Shown here: piece by piece, positions 39,308-49,084 of the stretch
How positions within the stretch are numbered: the first letter of the stretch is position 1
How the letters are laid out: the number at the start of each line of letters is the position of its first letter
DNA from: Candidatus Nanoarchaeia archaeon
GTDB taxonomy: Archaea > Nanobdellota > Nanobdellia > Woesearchaeales > SKIA01
DNA length: 64,000 bases
Direction of reading: 5' to 3'
Assembly (NCBI GenBank): GCA_028279685.1
Contig: JANQNG010000038.1
Location: 27,030 to 91,029 of the forward strand
Notes under the pieces: model-generated
Seen by the model: the letters and a program-made list of their open reading frames with translations, nothing else
What the model was told of the DNA's origin: nothing
Databases searched by the model: none
Made by a program: the position numbers and the translations under genes

Positions 39308-39333
39308 TTATATTATTGATATAAATAATATAA
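39308..39333. promoter_or_regulatory. Inverted repeat between divergent genes
   Basis: TTATATTATT-GATATA-AATAATATAA adjacent to the AbrB-PhoU start. Confidence 0.5.
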
Positions 39334-39369
39334 GAAATATATAAATCTTTTGTATTACATTCTATCAGT

Positions 39370-40203
39370 ATGAGAGACAAAAAATACGTGGATTTGCACA
39401 CACATACTTATTACTCAGATGGAACCTGTCAACCAAGACAGATTGTGATTGATTCTGCGATGCTAGGGATGGAGGTACTTGCCATAACAGACCATGATCA
39501 CACTGCAGGTTATGAGGAAGCAAGGAACGAGGCGAAAAGATGGGGGTTAGAAGTTATAACAGGAACTGAGATCTCCGCAGGTCCATATCATGTTCTCGGC
39601 TATGATTTCGATATGAAGAACAAAGAACTCAAAGATTTGCTTGCGTACTCAAGGAACTGTCAGGAAAATATAACAAAAGAAAGAGTCAGAAGAATGAGAG
39701 CAGCAGATATTCCTATAACATTCGAAAAAGTAAGAGGTTACTTTCCAGAATCGCGGTTAGGAAAACTTAATGTCTTGATGACTATGATACTCGACGAGGA
39801 ATGCAGAAACTACACTGGAGATATGAGGGGAACAGAATTATTTAACACCTATTTCAGAAAAGGATGTGTTGGAGGAGGGGTTAGAGGATTTCCTGAAGTG
39901 AACACACAAGAAGCAATAGATGGTATCCATGCAGCAGGAGGATTAGCAGTAATAGCGCATCCTTTCAAAGATGTGAAAGATCTTGCTGATCTTGAAAGAT
40001 TAATAGCACAAGGTATGGATGGTATAGAGGTGCAACCAAACTTCGGAGAAAGAAATGATTTCTATAAGCAGTATGCTTTAGATCATAATATGCTAATAAC
40101 GTATGGATCAGATTTCCACGGACCGAGAAATCATAGAAGACCTCTTCTTGCCAGGGGAGAGAATAAAATAGAACCATTTTACTGTAGAAGAAAAGCGGCG
40201 TGA
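39370..40203 (+). CDS. PHP-domain phosphoesterase
   Basis: YVDLHTHTYYSDGT, AITDHDHTAGYEEA, GTEISA, VIAHP, GSDFHGP. Confidence 0.9.
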   Translation: MRDKKYVDLHTHTYYSDGTCQPRQIVIDSAMLGMEVLAITDHDHTAGYEEARNEAKRWGLEVITGTEISAGPYHVLGYDFDMKNKELKDLLAYSRNCQENITKERVRRMRAADIPITFEKVRGYFPESRLGKLNVLMTMILDEECRNYTGDMRGTELFNTYFRKGCVGGGVRGFPEVNTQEAIDGIHAAGGLAVIAHPFKDVKDLADLERLIAQGMDGIEVQPNFGERNDFYKQYALDHNMLITYGSDFHGPRNHRRPLLARGENKIEPFYCRRKAA

Positions 40204-40207
40204 TACT

Positions 40208-40570
40208 ATGGAATTGAAAAACCCTGCATTGGAAAAGTTAAGGGAAAGAACAAAAGGTCTTTCAAGTGTTTCATTAGAGATGGATATGGTGAGCAAGTAT
40301 CCTTGGGCAACGATTGCTATTATTAGAGGATTCGATAACTTCTCTTATGAAGCATATACAAAAGGAGCATTCTTCAGAAAAGAAGATGCTGAGACAGAGA
40401 TGAAAACTATTCCTCCTAATGGAACATTAGCAGATACCTATCATATTGTTACTACAACTGTTTTAGATCTTTGTTCGGGAGAGGCAAAAGATAGAAAAGG
40501 AAGAAATTTCGATGATGTCGATAGATCGATGATTTTCAGGAGTCTATATGATAATCTTCAGCAATGCTAA
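40208..40570 (+). CDS. Hypothetical protein
   Basis: 120-aa ORF directly downstream of the PHP gene. Confidence 0.55.
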   Translation: MELKNPALEKLRERTKGLSSVSLEMDMVSKYPWATIAIIRGFDNFSYEAYTKGAFFRKEDAETEMKTIPPNGTLADTYHIVTTTVLDLCSGEAKDRKGRNFDDVDRSMIFRSLYDNLQQC

Positions 40571-40589
40571 TTTTTTTATTTTATTTTTC

Positions 40590-40661
40590 TTCCATATAGA
40601 AAATATTTTCTAGGAGCGAAATATTTATATATCAGTTAGTGTATACAATACAATAAGTAAA
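40590..40661 (+). promoter_or_regulatory. Conserved NAD-cluster promoter/operator copy A
   Basis: Near-identical to 62019-62090; palindrome TAGAAAATATTTTCTA (40597-40612), TATA-like TATTTATATAT, AGTGTATACAATACAATAAGTAA. Confidence 0.85.
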
Positions 40662-40721
40662 TCACAAACAAACAAAGTTTTGTGATTGTAAGTGTAAAAA
40701 TTACAATAATGGTGATGTAAA

Positions 40722-41105
40722 ATGAATGAAGCTGATGTTGTAAAAGGCATACTTGCCTATCAAAAAAGAGCAGAACATGATGACAGAGTGGATGTTATTC
40801 CTTTGGAACATGAAGGTGTCTATGAAGCATATAGTGGAGACAAGGATGAATATGGCAGCAGAAATCATCTTGGATTTTTCAGAGGAAGATTTGTTGATGT
40901 GCTTGCACATGTGATCCAGCAACCAGGATTTGGTGGATGGTACACGGGTAAAAATCCTGATAATAGCAGTTCCGGATATGTCAATTTGCACAATCCTGAG
41001 ATAATGGATATTGCTCCAGTAGATTTCAGGCTTGAGAGTGCTCAAAGGATGATGACATTACAAGAAGAAACCGCTCAATTAGAGGAGCGATTAGGTTCAA
41101 GATAG
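40722..41105 (+). CDS. Hypothetical protein, first gene of the NAD operon
   Basis: 127-aa ORF downstream of promoter A. Confidence 0.6.
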   Translation: MNEADVVKGILAYQKRAEHDDRVDVIPLEHEGVYEAYSGDKDEYGSRNHLGFFRGRFVDVLAHVIQQPGFGGWYTGKNPDNSSSGYVNLHNPEIMDIAPVDFRLESAQRMMTLQEETAQLEERLGSR

Positions 41106-41127
41106 ATGAGAAAAAAGCAAAAGGTGA

Positions 41128-42312
41128 ATGTCTATGGGAAAAGAAAGACTCGATGAAAAAATATTGAAGGTTGATCCTCGTGTTGCGAATGGTTGGTATA
41201 CTGATGTTTATTTCAACAGGACTAAAGAAATATTGCAGAATGATGGACATCATCCAACTCTAAGAATGCAGTTCTTTCAAAAGAATAACGATGTTTGTGT
41301 TTGTGGAATTGACGAAGCAATTGGAATAATGAAAGAAGCACTAGGAGAAGACTATAAGAAATTAGAAGTTAAGACTTTGCATGATGGAGATGTTGTTGAT
41401 GAATTTGAAACGGTAATGACAATAGAAGGTGATTATTCATCGTTTTCACATCTTGAAACTGTGATGCTTGGTGCGTTGGCAAGAAGAACAAAAGTAGCAA
41501 CGAATGTTTATAGAACAGTAAGAGAAGCAAGTAAAGTAACTGATAAACCTGTTTTATTTTTTCCTGCAAGATTCGACATATATCAAGTACAAGCAGGAGA
41601 TGGTTATGCATATGATATTGCTATGAAATCACTAGGACGTGACCCGAAGAAAGGAGGCAATGGTGTTTCAACTAATGCACAAGGAGAATGGTGGGGAAGT
41701 TACGGTTTAGGAACAATTCCTCATGCGTTAATTGCTGCTTATGGAGGGGATACTGTAAAAGCTTCTTTGAAGTTTGCAAAGAATATAGATCCTAATGTTA
41801 AAAGAGTTGTTCTTGTCGACTATGAAAATGATTGTGTAAAAACTTCGTTGGAAGTTGCTGAAGCAATGTTGGAAGAGTATAAGGGTTCTGGCAAAGATAA
41901 GAGATACAAACTTGCAGGTGTTCGCTTAGACACTTCAGGATCGATGGTTGATAATTCAATTGTTGATCAAATGGGCCAATTCAAGCCAACAGGTGTAAAT
42001 GAACAATTAGTGATGAATGTTTACAATGCTTTGCAGGAAAAAGGAAAGGAATTTCCAGAAGATAGTGTTGAGAGAAAATTCTATCACGAAATTGGAATTG
42101 TAGTTTCCGGCGGATTCACACCTGAAAAAATTAAGAGATTTGAAGACAAAAGTTTGCCAATAATGGCTTATGGTGTAGGATCTTCAATGTTTTCTGGGAA
42201 TTATGATTTCACTGCAGATATTGTCAGCGAAAAGATAGATGGTGAATGGCAGCATCAAGCAAAAGTCGGCAGAGCATACAGGCCAAATGATCGATTGGAG
42301 GTTGTAGAATGA
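41128..42312 (+). CDS. pncB: Nicotinate phosphoribosyltransferase
   Basis: ALARRTKVATNVYRTV, FFPARFDIYQVQAGDGYAYDIA, GTIPHALIAAYGGDTVKA, VRLDTSG, VSGGF. Confidence 0.85.
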   Translation: MSMGKERLDEKILKVDPRVANGWYTDVYFNRTKEILQNDGHHPTLRMQFFQKNNDVCVCGIDEAIGIMKEALGEDYKKLEVKTLHDGDVVDEFETVMTIEGDYSSFSHLETVMLGALARRTKVATNVYRTVREASKVTDKPVLFFPARFDIYQVQAGDGYAYDIAMKSLGRDPKKGGNGVSTNAQGEWWGSYGLGTIPHALIAAYGGDTVKASLKFAKNIDPNVKRVVLVDYENDCVKTSLEVAEAMLEEYKGSGKDKRYKLAGVRLDTSGSMVDNSIVDQMGQFKPTGVNEQLVMNVYNALQEKGKEFPEDSVERKFYHEIGIVVSGGFTPEKIKRFEDKSLPIMAYGVGSSMFSGNYDFTADIVSEKIDGEWQHQAKVGRAYRPNDRLEVVE

Positions 42313-42761
42313 GTGATATTATTTCAGCAGCGATTCGATATGCTTCGCAAAATAGTGACAAATTAGTGAGAAAAGTAGGACAAAAAGATTATTTCAGAGT
42401 CACTAAGTATGGTGCTGAAAAAAAATCAAGTTATTTGGCCTATGGCGATCCTTTGGATGTCGTTGTGGATTTGATTGAGAAGGTAGTTTTTTTCGGAAAC
42501 TGGATTTCTATTCCAAGTCGGCATCGCGATGATATATTTGAAATCACGAGCAATATTTGGGGAGAAATAAAGTGTGTGAGAGAGACTGAAAATATTGCTG
42601 ATGTTGTTTATGTTGAAGAAAAACCATATTTGTCTGAATTAAGAACAAAAGAAGGATTTGCAAATGCTGCAAAATCAGTTTTTACAAGAGGATATCCTGC
42701 TGAAGAGTTAGCAGAAAAAATATTCAATGTAAAAGTTAGTGTAAAAAATAAAAAAAGGTGA
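42309..42761 (+). CDS. Hypothetical protein
   Basis: ATGA overlap with pncB. Confidence 0.6.
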   Translation: MSDIISAAIRYASQNSDKLVRKVGQKDYFRVTKYGAEKKSSYLAYGDPLDVVVDLIEKVVFFGNWISIPSRHRDDIFEITSNIWGEIKCVRETENIADVVYVEEKPYLSELRTKEGFANAAKSVFTRGYPAEELAEKIFNVKVSVKNKKR

Positions 42762-42765
42762 TAAA

Positions 42766-43635
42766 ATGAAAAAAACAATTATTATTTCGAATGTTATAGA
42801 CGGATCTGAGTCCTTTATGGGAGTTCATGGTTCTTTTCCCTGTGGATCAACACAAGAGGAAAAAGATAATACTGTAAGCATTATGCGTGCTTCTGATTTT
42901 ATATTATATTCTAATGATTTGCATCCAGATGATGCTAAAGAATTTAGTATTAATGGAGGCTTATATAATGCGCATGATCAAGTAAAACCCGAAAGATTTG
43001 ATTCTGATTATGTCATAGGATTTGATCTAGAAGGAAATGAAATACAACTCGGCAATAAAAGTGTTAGTCCGCGATTAGAAGAGACATTGCAACAAGCTGT
43101 TGAAGGAAGAACTGCAGGAATATATGTTCCTAGAGAAGTGTATTTTCAATCAGAACATGAAACGCCGTTCTGTACTCCGAAAGATATTGAAGAAACCTAT
43201 AAGGAGCGTATTATTACTTCTGAAGAATTTGTTGAAGGTTCATTTGATTATATTATAGCGCCAAAGAAATATTTTGATGCGACGAGAACAGATAGCGACA
43301 GATCTCTTCCAAAAGGGTCTTTCGAAGGTGTTCCTGATCAAAATATGAATATCTATTCATTGTTGGAGGAGAGGTTTCCTTCTGATGAATATGAATTAGT
43401 TTTTGTTAATACAGGAGTAGTTGAAGGTATTTGCAGATTGCACACTTCTATTGGACAAAAACAAATGTTTCCTGATGCGAAGATAATCAATATTTCTGAT
43501 GCTACAACGCCTCTTGCAGGGATTGGACTAGGTTATGAAACTGCAGAACAGTCTCGAGATGCTTGTGAAAGGGTGTGTAAAGATATTGGCATTGAGTATA
43601 TGAGTACAGAAGAGTTTTTGGAGGCATACAAATAA
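42766..43635 (+). CDS. Divergent nicotinamidase / isochorismatase-like hydrolase
   Basis: YSNDLHPDDAKEFSINGGLYNAHDQ resembles the metal-binding DxHP..F..GG..H motif; catalytic Cys region VFVNTGVVEGICRLHTSI. Confidence 0.65.
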   Translation: MKKTIIISNVIDGSESFMGVHGSFPCGSTQEEKDNTVSIMRASDFILYSNDLHPDDAKEFSINGGLYNAHDQVKPERFDSDYVIGFDLEGNEIQLGNKSVSPRLEETLQQAVEGRTAGIYVPREVYFQSEHETPFCTPKDIEETYKERIITSEEFVEGSFDYIIAPKKYFDATRTDSDRSLPKGSFEGVPDQNMNIYSLLEERFPSDEYELVFVNTGVVEGICRLHTSIGQKQMFPDAKIINISDATTPLAGIGLGYETAEQSRDACERVCKDIGIEYMSTEEFLEAYK

Positions 43636-44165
43636 TGAAAACTAAACTTAATCCATTGGAGCTTGGAGATCTCGATAACATCATGTCTTGGGTTAATGAT
43701 GAAGAAGTTATTGGAAGATTTAATGGTTTTAATGACAACATAACTAGAGAACAAGAACAGAATTATTTGGAAAAGATGATTGCTTCCGAAACTGATAAAT
43801 TGTACTCTATCTCGACGGAAGATGGAGTATATTTGGGACAAGCAGGAGTTCATGAAATAGAAGCAAATAATGATGGAAGGCTTGCATTGATTATAGGCAA
43901 TAAAGAATACTGGAATAAGGGATGTGGTCAAAGTGCAATGGAAGGATTGCTTGACAAAGCATTCAATGAACTAAAGCTAGAAAGAACTTGGCTTGTTGTT
44001 CTTGAACAAAATAAGAAAGCCAGACATATATATGAGAAAATTGGCTTTCAACAAGAAGAGATTCTGAAAGATTACTATCAATTGGGTGATCAAAAACTCA
44101 ATATGATCAAGATGAGTTTGCATAGAGAAGAATATGCGCGAGGTGAACCTACGTGGAACGAATAA
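43635..44165 (+). CDS. GNAT family N-acetyltransferase (RimJ/RimL type)
   Basis: LALIIGNKEYWNKGCGQSAMEGLLDKAFNELKLERTWLVVLEQNKKARHIYEKIGFQ. Confidence 0.85.
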   Translation: MKTKLNPLELGDLDNIMSWVNDEEVIGRFNGFNDNITREQEQNYLEKMIASETDKLYSISTEDGVYLGQAGVHEIEANNDGRLALIIGNKEYWNKGCGQSAMEGLLDKAFNELKLERTWLVVLEQNKKARHIYEKIGFQQEEILKDYYQLGDQKLNMIKMSLHREEYARGEPTWNE

Positions 44166-45052
44166 AACTACCATATATGAATCCTGAAAAAGTAAGTCGA
44201 GAAATAGGAGACTTTGTTGTGGATACAGCGAAGAAAGTCGGTTCAACAGGATGTGTTATTGGATTATCGGGAGGAGTTGACTCGACGACAACTGCAGCAT
44301 TGATCAAGAAAGCATTTGATGCTTACAATGCAGAGCACGATGATAAGCTAGAACTTGTCGGTTATATCTTGCCATCAAGCACTAATAACCCAAAAGATGC
44401 CGAAGATGGTGTTTCAGTAGCAAAAAGATTGGGCATACGATATGAGACGCAAAGCATTGAACCTATTGTTGAAGCATACAAAATAACTAATTCTGAAGCG
44501 GTTGAAAGTTTATTCCACAAAGGAAACTTGATGTCAAGGATAAGAGCGAATTATCTTTCTACAAAAGCAGCAACTGAACAAAAAACACTTTCTGGCACAG
44601 GCAACAAAGACGAAGACTTTGGCATAGGATACTACACGTTATTTGGTGATGGTGCCGTGCATATGAGTCCTATAGGCAATCTCTCGAAGAGACTTGTCAG
44701 ACAGATGGCGACTTATTTAGGATTTGAAGACTTGGCAAACAGAACACCAACAGCAGGATTACAGCCTGATCAAACAGACTTTAGTGATCTTGGCTATGAT
44801 TACGATGTTGTTGAATTAGTTACAGAAGGATTCCATCAAGGATTTACTGCAGATGAACTTGATGTGCATCCTCAGGTGAAACCTTTGATTGAACAACAGA
44901 TAGATCAATACAAAGAAATGTTTGGCAAGAAGAAATTCAACAATGTCGGTGAAGTGATTGACGATATTTATCATAGACATTACAATATAGCGATGGCAAA
45001 AGTGGAGATCATTCATCCGCCTACTGCAGAAGTAACAATAGAATACAGGTGA
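44153..45052 (+). CDS. nadE: NAD+ synthetase (ammonia-dependent type)
   Basis: PP-loop CVIGLSGGVDSTTTAALI, GTGNKDE, GYYTLFGDGAVHMSPIGNLSKRLVRQMA. Confidence 0.95.
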   Translation: MERIKLPYMNPEKVSREIGDFVVDTAKKVGSTGCVIGLSGGVDSTTTAALIKKAFDAYNAEHDDKLELVGYILPSSTNNPKDAEDGVSVAKRLGIRYETQSIEPIVEAYKITNSEAVESLFHKGNLMSRIRANYLSTKAATEQKTLSGTGNKDEDFGIGYYTLFGDGAVHMSPIGNLSKRLVRQMATYLGFEDLANRTPTAGLQPDQTDFSDLGYDYDVVELVTEGFHQGFTADELDVHPQVKPLIEQQIDQYKEMFGKKKFNNVGEVIDDIYHRHYNIAMAKVEIIHPPTAEVTIEYR

Positions 45053-45058
45053 ACGTAC

Positions 45059-45565
45059 ATGCCAGCAGCTAATCAGATTCAAGAACAGAGAAACCCAATA
45101 CCAACCACAGATATTATTATCGAATATTGTGGAGAAGAAAGACCTATTTACGTTGCTGGCGGAATAGTTCCTCCTGAATCAAAGATAAACGGAAGTATTG
45201 TACTCGTTAAAAGGAAAAACCCTCCACATGGATGGGCATTACCAGGAGGATTTCATGACTTTGGTCTTTCAGCAGAAGAGAACGCTATTAAAGAAGCAAA
45301 AGAAGAAACAAATCTTGATGTGATTCTTGAATCTCCTGAAAAACCGTTTCTTTTCAAATCAAAACCTGATCGTGATCCAAGAGATCATATGATCTCTGCA
45401 GTGTATATCGGTAAAGGCTATGGTGTTCCTCGAGGAGGAGATGATGCAAAAGAAGCAAAACTATACACTATAGATGAGGTGAAACAACTCATAAGAAATA
45501 ATGAGCTTGCGTTTGATCACGCAGAGATACTAGAAGCATATTTCAGGCATAGGGGGTACAACTGA
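45059..45565 (+). CDS. Nudix hydrolase
   Basis: GGFHDFGLSAEENAIKEAKEETNLDV Nudix box. Confidence 0.85.
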   Translation: MPAANQIQEQRNPIPTTDIIIEYCGEERPIYVAGGIVPPESKINGSIVLVKRKNPPHGWALPGGFHDFGLSAEENAIKEAKEETNLDVILESPEKPFLFKSKPDRDPRDHMISAVYIGKGYGVPRGGDDAKEAKLYTIDEVKQLIRNNELAFDHAEILEAYFRHRGYN

Positions 45566-46182
45566 TGAGTTTAGGAAGAGCAGGATTCATAGGACGATTT
45601 AAACCTTTGCATGTAGGAGGAGCAAGAGTGCTTGAGGAAATATGTAAAAATACGGATCATTTGATAATAGGTGTTGGTAGCAGCAACAAATATGATCTTC
45701 GCAACCCTTTTACAGCAGAAGAATCTCAGAAGATGATTGATGTATTTCTTTCTCCAAAATTTTCAAATTATTCATTTATTCATATTCCTGATTTTGGGCA
45801 TATTCCTCAATTTCAAGATGGGCAGAAATGGAAAGAATATGTGAAGAGTAAATTCAAGGACCTAGATTATTTTGTAGCAGGAAATAGTTATGTGAAATCA
45901 TTGTTAGCTCAAGATTACAAAGTCATTGATGCTCATACGTTACTTCATGATGATCAGAAGATTCGCTTGAGTGCTACGCAAGTAAGAATTGCCATGGCAA
46001 GAGGCCGAGATTGGCGGAACTTAGTTCCTGAATCTACGGCACAATATATTGCAGAACATAAACTTGATGATCGTTTCCGACGAGAATTTGGATTAGCAAC
46101 AATAGCTTTAGCAGCAGGATATGATTTAGCTACTGCTGATTCTTTTGATGCTGAAAAAAAGTACGTAATGTCTGGAAAATGA
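45565..46182 (+). CDS. NMN adenylyltransferase (NadM-like), variant HxGH motif
   Basis: GRFKPLHVGG and RLSATQVRIAMARGRDWRNLVPESTAQYI. Confidence 0.8.
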   Translation: MSLGRAGFIGRFKPLHVGGARVLEEICKNTDHLIIGVGSSNKYDLRNPFTAEESQKMIDVFLSPKFSNYSFIHIPDFGHIPQFQDGQKWKEYVKSKFKDLDYFVAGNSYVKSLLAQDYKVIDAHTLLHDDQKIRLSATQVRIAMARGRDWRNLVPESTAQYIAEHKLDDRFRREFGLATIALAAGYDLATADSFDAEKKYVMSGK

Positions 46183-46209
46183 AAAAAAGAACCATGGAGG
46201 TGGTAAAAA

Positions 46210-47193
46210 ATGTATAGTTGGGGACCTAATACAAGTGATTGGCATGGTAGAACAAATTATAATTATAGTTCTGAGAATGCACCCTATTTGGACGAACTTG
46301 CAGCAGAATCTAGTTCACGGGGTGAAAGAACCTATTCAAGGAGAACTTCACCAGATGTCATTGTAAAAACAAAAGATAAAACGATAAAAACAGAAAGTGA
46401 AAATCCTATTGTGGTAGGTATTGATGTGACAGGGAGTATGTCAAGATGGCCTGCGGAGATTTTTGATCGTCTTCCTTTGATGTATCAAACATTATCGCAA
46501 TATAGGCAAGATGTTGAAATTAGTTTTGGCGCTATTGGTGATGCATATTCTGATCGATATCCTTTACAAGCAAATGATTTTGGTCATGGGATAGTGCTTG
46601 AAGATCATGTGAATGCTTTATGTCCTGAAGGTGGTGGAGGTGGACAAGTCAGTGAGACATATGAATTATTTGCATACTTTATGCTTGAAAAGTGTAAGAT
46701 GTCTAATGCACAATCTCCATTTATGTTCATTTTTGGAGATGAGAAATTCTATAATGAAGTGAATCCTGCACAAGTAGAACATTATATTGGAGACAACCTC
46801 GAAAATCCAATGGCTTCAGGGAAAGTCTGGCAGAAATTGATAGAGAAATTCAATTTGTATTTCTTGCAGAAACCTTATGGAAGTGGACATGATAGACGCA
46901 TGACTGCTGAGATCAAACAACATTGGGCAAATGCGATTGGAGAACAACGAATTGTTGATCTGCCAAATGCTGAACGTGCTGTTGATATTGCAATAGGAAT
47001 TGTAGCGAGACATTGGGGACAGTATGGTGATTTCAGGGAAAATCTCAGTGCAAGACAAAGCGATGAAGTAGTTAGGAATCAAGTCCATGACGCAGTTCGT
47101 GATGTTCGAGAAGATGTTGCTGAAAGCGTTGATGCTGTTGCTTCTGCTTCAGAAAAACCAATTTCTCTACATGAAAAATACGGGGAGAGATAA
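46210..47193 (+). CDS. von Willebrand factor A-like protein
   Basis: MIDAS-like PIVVGIDVTGSMSRWP; FMFIFGDE. Confidence 0.65.
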   Translation: MYSWGPNTSDWHGRTNYNYSSENAPYLDELAAESSSRGERTYSRRTSPDVIVKTKDKTIKTESENPIVVGIDVTGSMSRWPAEIFDRLPLMYQTLSQYRQDVEISFGAIGDAYSDRYPLQANDFGHGIVLEDHVNALCPEGGGGGQVSETYELFAYFMLEKCKMSNAQSPFMFIFGDEKFYNEVNPAQVEHYIGDNLENPMASGKVWQKLIEKFNLYFLQKPYGSGHDRRMTAEIKQHWANAIGEQRIVDLPNAERAVDIAIGIVARHWGQYGDFRENLSARQSDEVVRNQVHDAVRDVREDVAESVDAVASASEKPISLHEKYGER

Positions 47194-48104
47194 TGACGAT
47201 AAGCGCAATTGTGACCGTACCTCCGTACAGTCCTTTTATTGAGGAAGTGGCAAGACATCCCATAGTGAGTGGGCTTCGCTTAAACACAGTGATGCCTACG
47301 AAAGGGTCTTTAGAGGATGTGATCAAACATTTACAAGATGTTGCTGGAAGCAAAGATATCTGGATTGATCTTAAGTGCAGACAATTGCGTGTTGCAGACT
47401 ATGGAGTTCCTCCATTTACAGAGATTACACTGACTCATCATATTACTGTTGATACTCCTGTCAAAGCATATTTCTCTGACGGTAAAGAGATTGCTACTGT
47501 TCTTGCTATTGACGGAAAAAGGCTTATTATGCAGGAGGGTCCAAAGCGTGTCATAGGTCCTGGTGAGTCAGTAAATATTTTACATCCTTCACTACAGATT
47601 GAAGGGTATTTTACCGATACTGACAAACAGTATATTGATGCTTGTGTCAATTGTGGTCATCATCAGTATATGCTTTCTTTTGTTGAACAGCAGCAAGATA
47701 TTGATCAATTAAGAACATATGATCTTGATGCAGAAATTGTTGCAAAAATTGAATCAAAAAAAGGTTTGGTGTATACTAAACATAAAAATAATGATGTTCG
47801 ATTGATGGCTGCAAGAGGAGATCTCTTTATCGAAGCAGGTATGCCTCACAAAATCATTCGTGCAATGGAAGATATCTATTATGCTGATGCTTCTGCTATT
47901 GCTGCTTCCAGATTATTCAGTTCATTATCAAGAAGTCTAGAACCTTCTTGTGCAGATATTGGAGATGTTGATAATCTATTGCGCATGGGCTATAAAACAG
48001 TAATGTTTGGTGATGAGATATGTATGCAAAGAGATTCTATTATATCAGGGTTGAATCTGTTTCAGGCAATAGCTGAGCCTTATCAAGGAGGGAGAAGATG
48101 GTGA
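47193..48104 (+). CDS. Short pyruvate-kinase-like protein
   Basis: LRLNTVMPTKG, IWIDLKCRQLRV, EIVAKIESKKGLVY, LMAARGDLFIEAG align with PK motifs. Confidence 0.65.
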   Translation: MTISAIVTVPPYSPFIEEVARHPIVSGLRLNTVMPTKGSLEDVIKHLQDVAGSKDIWIDLKCRQLRVADYGVPPFTEITLTHHITVDTPVKAYFSDGKEIATVLAIDGKRLIMQEGPKRVIGPGESVNILHPSLQIEGYFTDTDKQYIDACVNCGHHQYMLSFVEQQQDIDQLRTYDLDAEIVAKIESKKGLVYTKHKNNDVRLMAARGDLFIEAGMPHKIIRAMEDIYYADASAIAASRLFSSLSRSLEPSCADIGDVDNLLRMGYKTVMFGDEICMQRDSIISGLNLFQAIAEPYQGGRRW

Positions 48105-49084
48105 ATAAATCGTCGCTAGAACTTGAGCAAACATTGAACAAGTGCAATATTCAAGATTCCACAGAACATCTGCTTGAGAAAATTGAAACAATTAACAGAC
48201 TTAAACAGGAAAAGAATGCAGTCATCTTAGCGCATTATTATATGAGAGACAGCATAAAAATAGGAATAGCAGATTATGTGGGTGATTCTCTTGACTTAAG
48301 CAAATCTGCAATGAGGACTGAAGCAGATCTTATAGTGTTCTGTGGTGTTGATTTCATGGCAGAGACTGCAAAGATTCTCAATCCTCATAAAAAAGTCATT
48401 CTACCGAGCAGAGAAGCAGGTTGTTCATTAGCAGAAAGTATAACGGCAGAAGATGTGAAAAAACTGAGAAAAGATTATCCTGATGCTGCAATCGCAACAT
48501 ACATCAACACAACTGCGGATGTTAAAGCAGAATGTGATGTTTGCGTAACATCTGCTAACGCCCCTAAAGTTATCTCGAGACTTCCCAACAAAAGAGTAGT
48601 ATTCATTCCGGATAATTATATGGCAAGAAATCTGGAGAACGAGATTGATAAGGAAATTATCTTCTGGGATGGAACTTGTGTTGTTCATGAACAGTTCAAT
48701 CAGCATTACTTTAGGGAATTCAGAAGCAAAGTTCCTGGTTTGAAAGTTTTGGCGCATTATGAATGTGACCCTTCTACTATTGAAGCTGCTGATATGCATG
48801 GAAGTACGAGTGACATGAGGAGGTATGTTGGAGAGACAGATGCAGATGCGTATCTTCTTGCTACAGAATGTGGTTTAGCATCCACTATTATTGAAGATCA
48901 TCCTGAGAAGAAAATCATAGGACCTTGTATGATCTGTCCTTATATGAAGGAGATCACGATTGATAACACCCTTCATGCATTGACTGATGAAAAACCAGAA
49001 ATCACTATTTCTGCATATACTATAGATAGGGCTAGAATCTCGTTGGAAAGGATGTTCGCTTTAGGTGATTCGAATGAAAGATAG
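48098..49084 (+). CDS. nadA: Quinolinate synthase
   Basis: VILAHYYM...GDSLDLSKSA, FCGVDFMAETAKIL, SREAGCSLAESI, YINTTADVKAECDVCVTSANA, ECGL, GPCMICPYMKEIT. Confidence 0.95.
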   Translation: MVNKSSLELEQTLNKCNIQDSTEHLLEKIETINRLKQEKNAVILAHYYMRDSIKIGIADYVGDSLDLSKSAMRTEADLIVFCGVDFMAETAKILNPHKKVILPSREAGCSLAESITAEDVKKLRKDYPDAAIATYINTTADVKAECDVCVTSANAPKVISRLPNKRVVFIPDNYMARNLENEIDKEIIFWDGTCVVHEQFNQHYFREFRSKVPGLKVLAHYECDPSTIEAADMHGSTSDMRRYVGETDADAYLLATECGLASTIIEDHPEKKIIGPCMICPYMKEITIDNTLHALTDEKPEITISAYTIDRARISLERMFALGDSNER

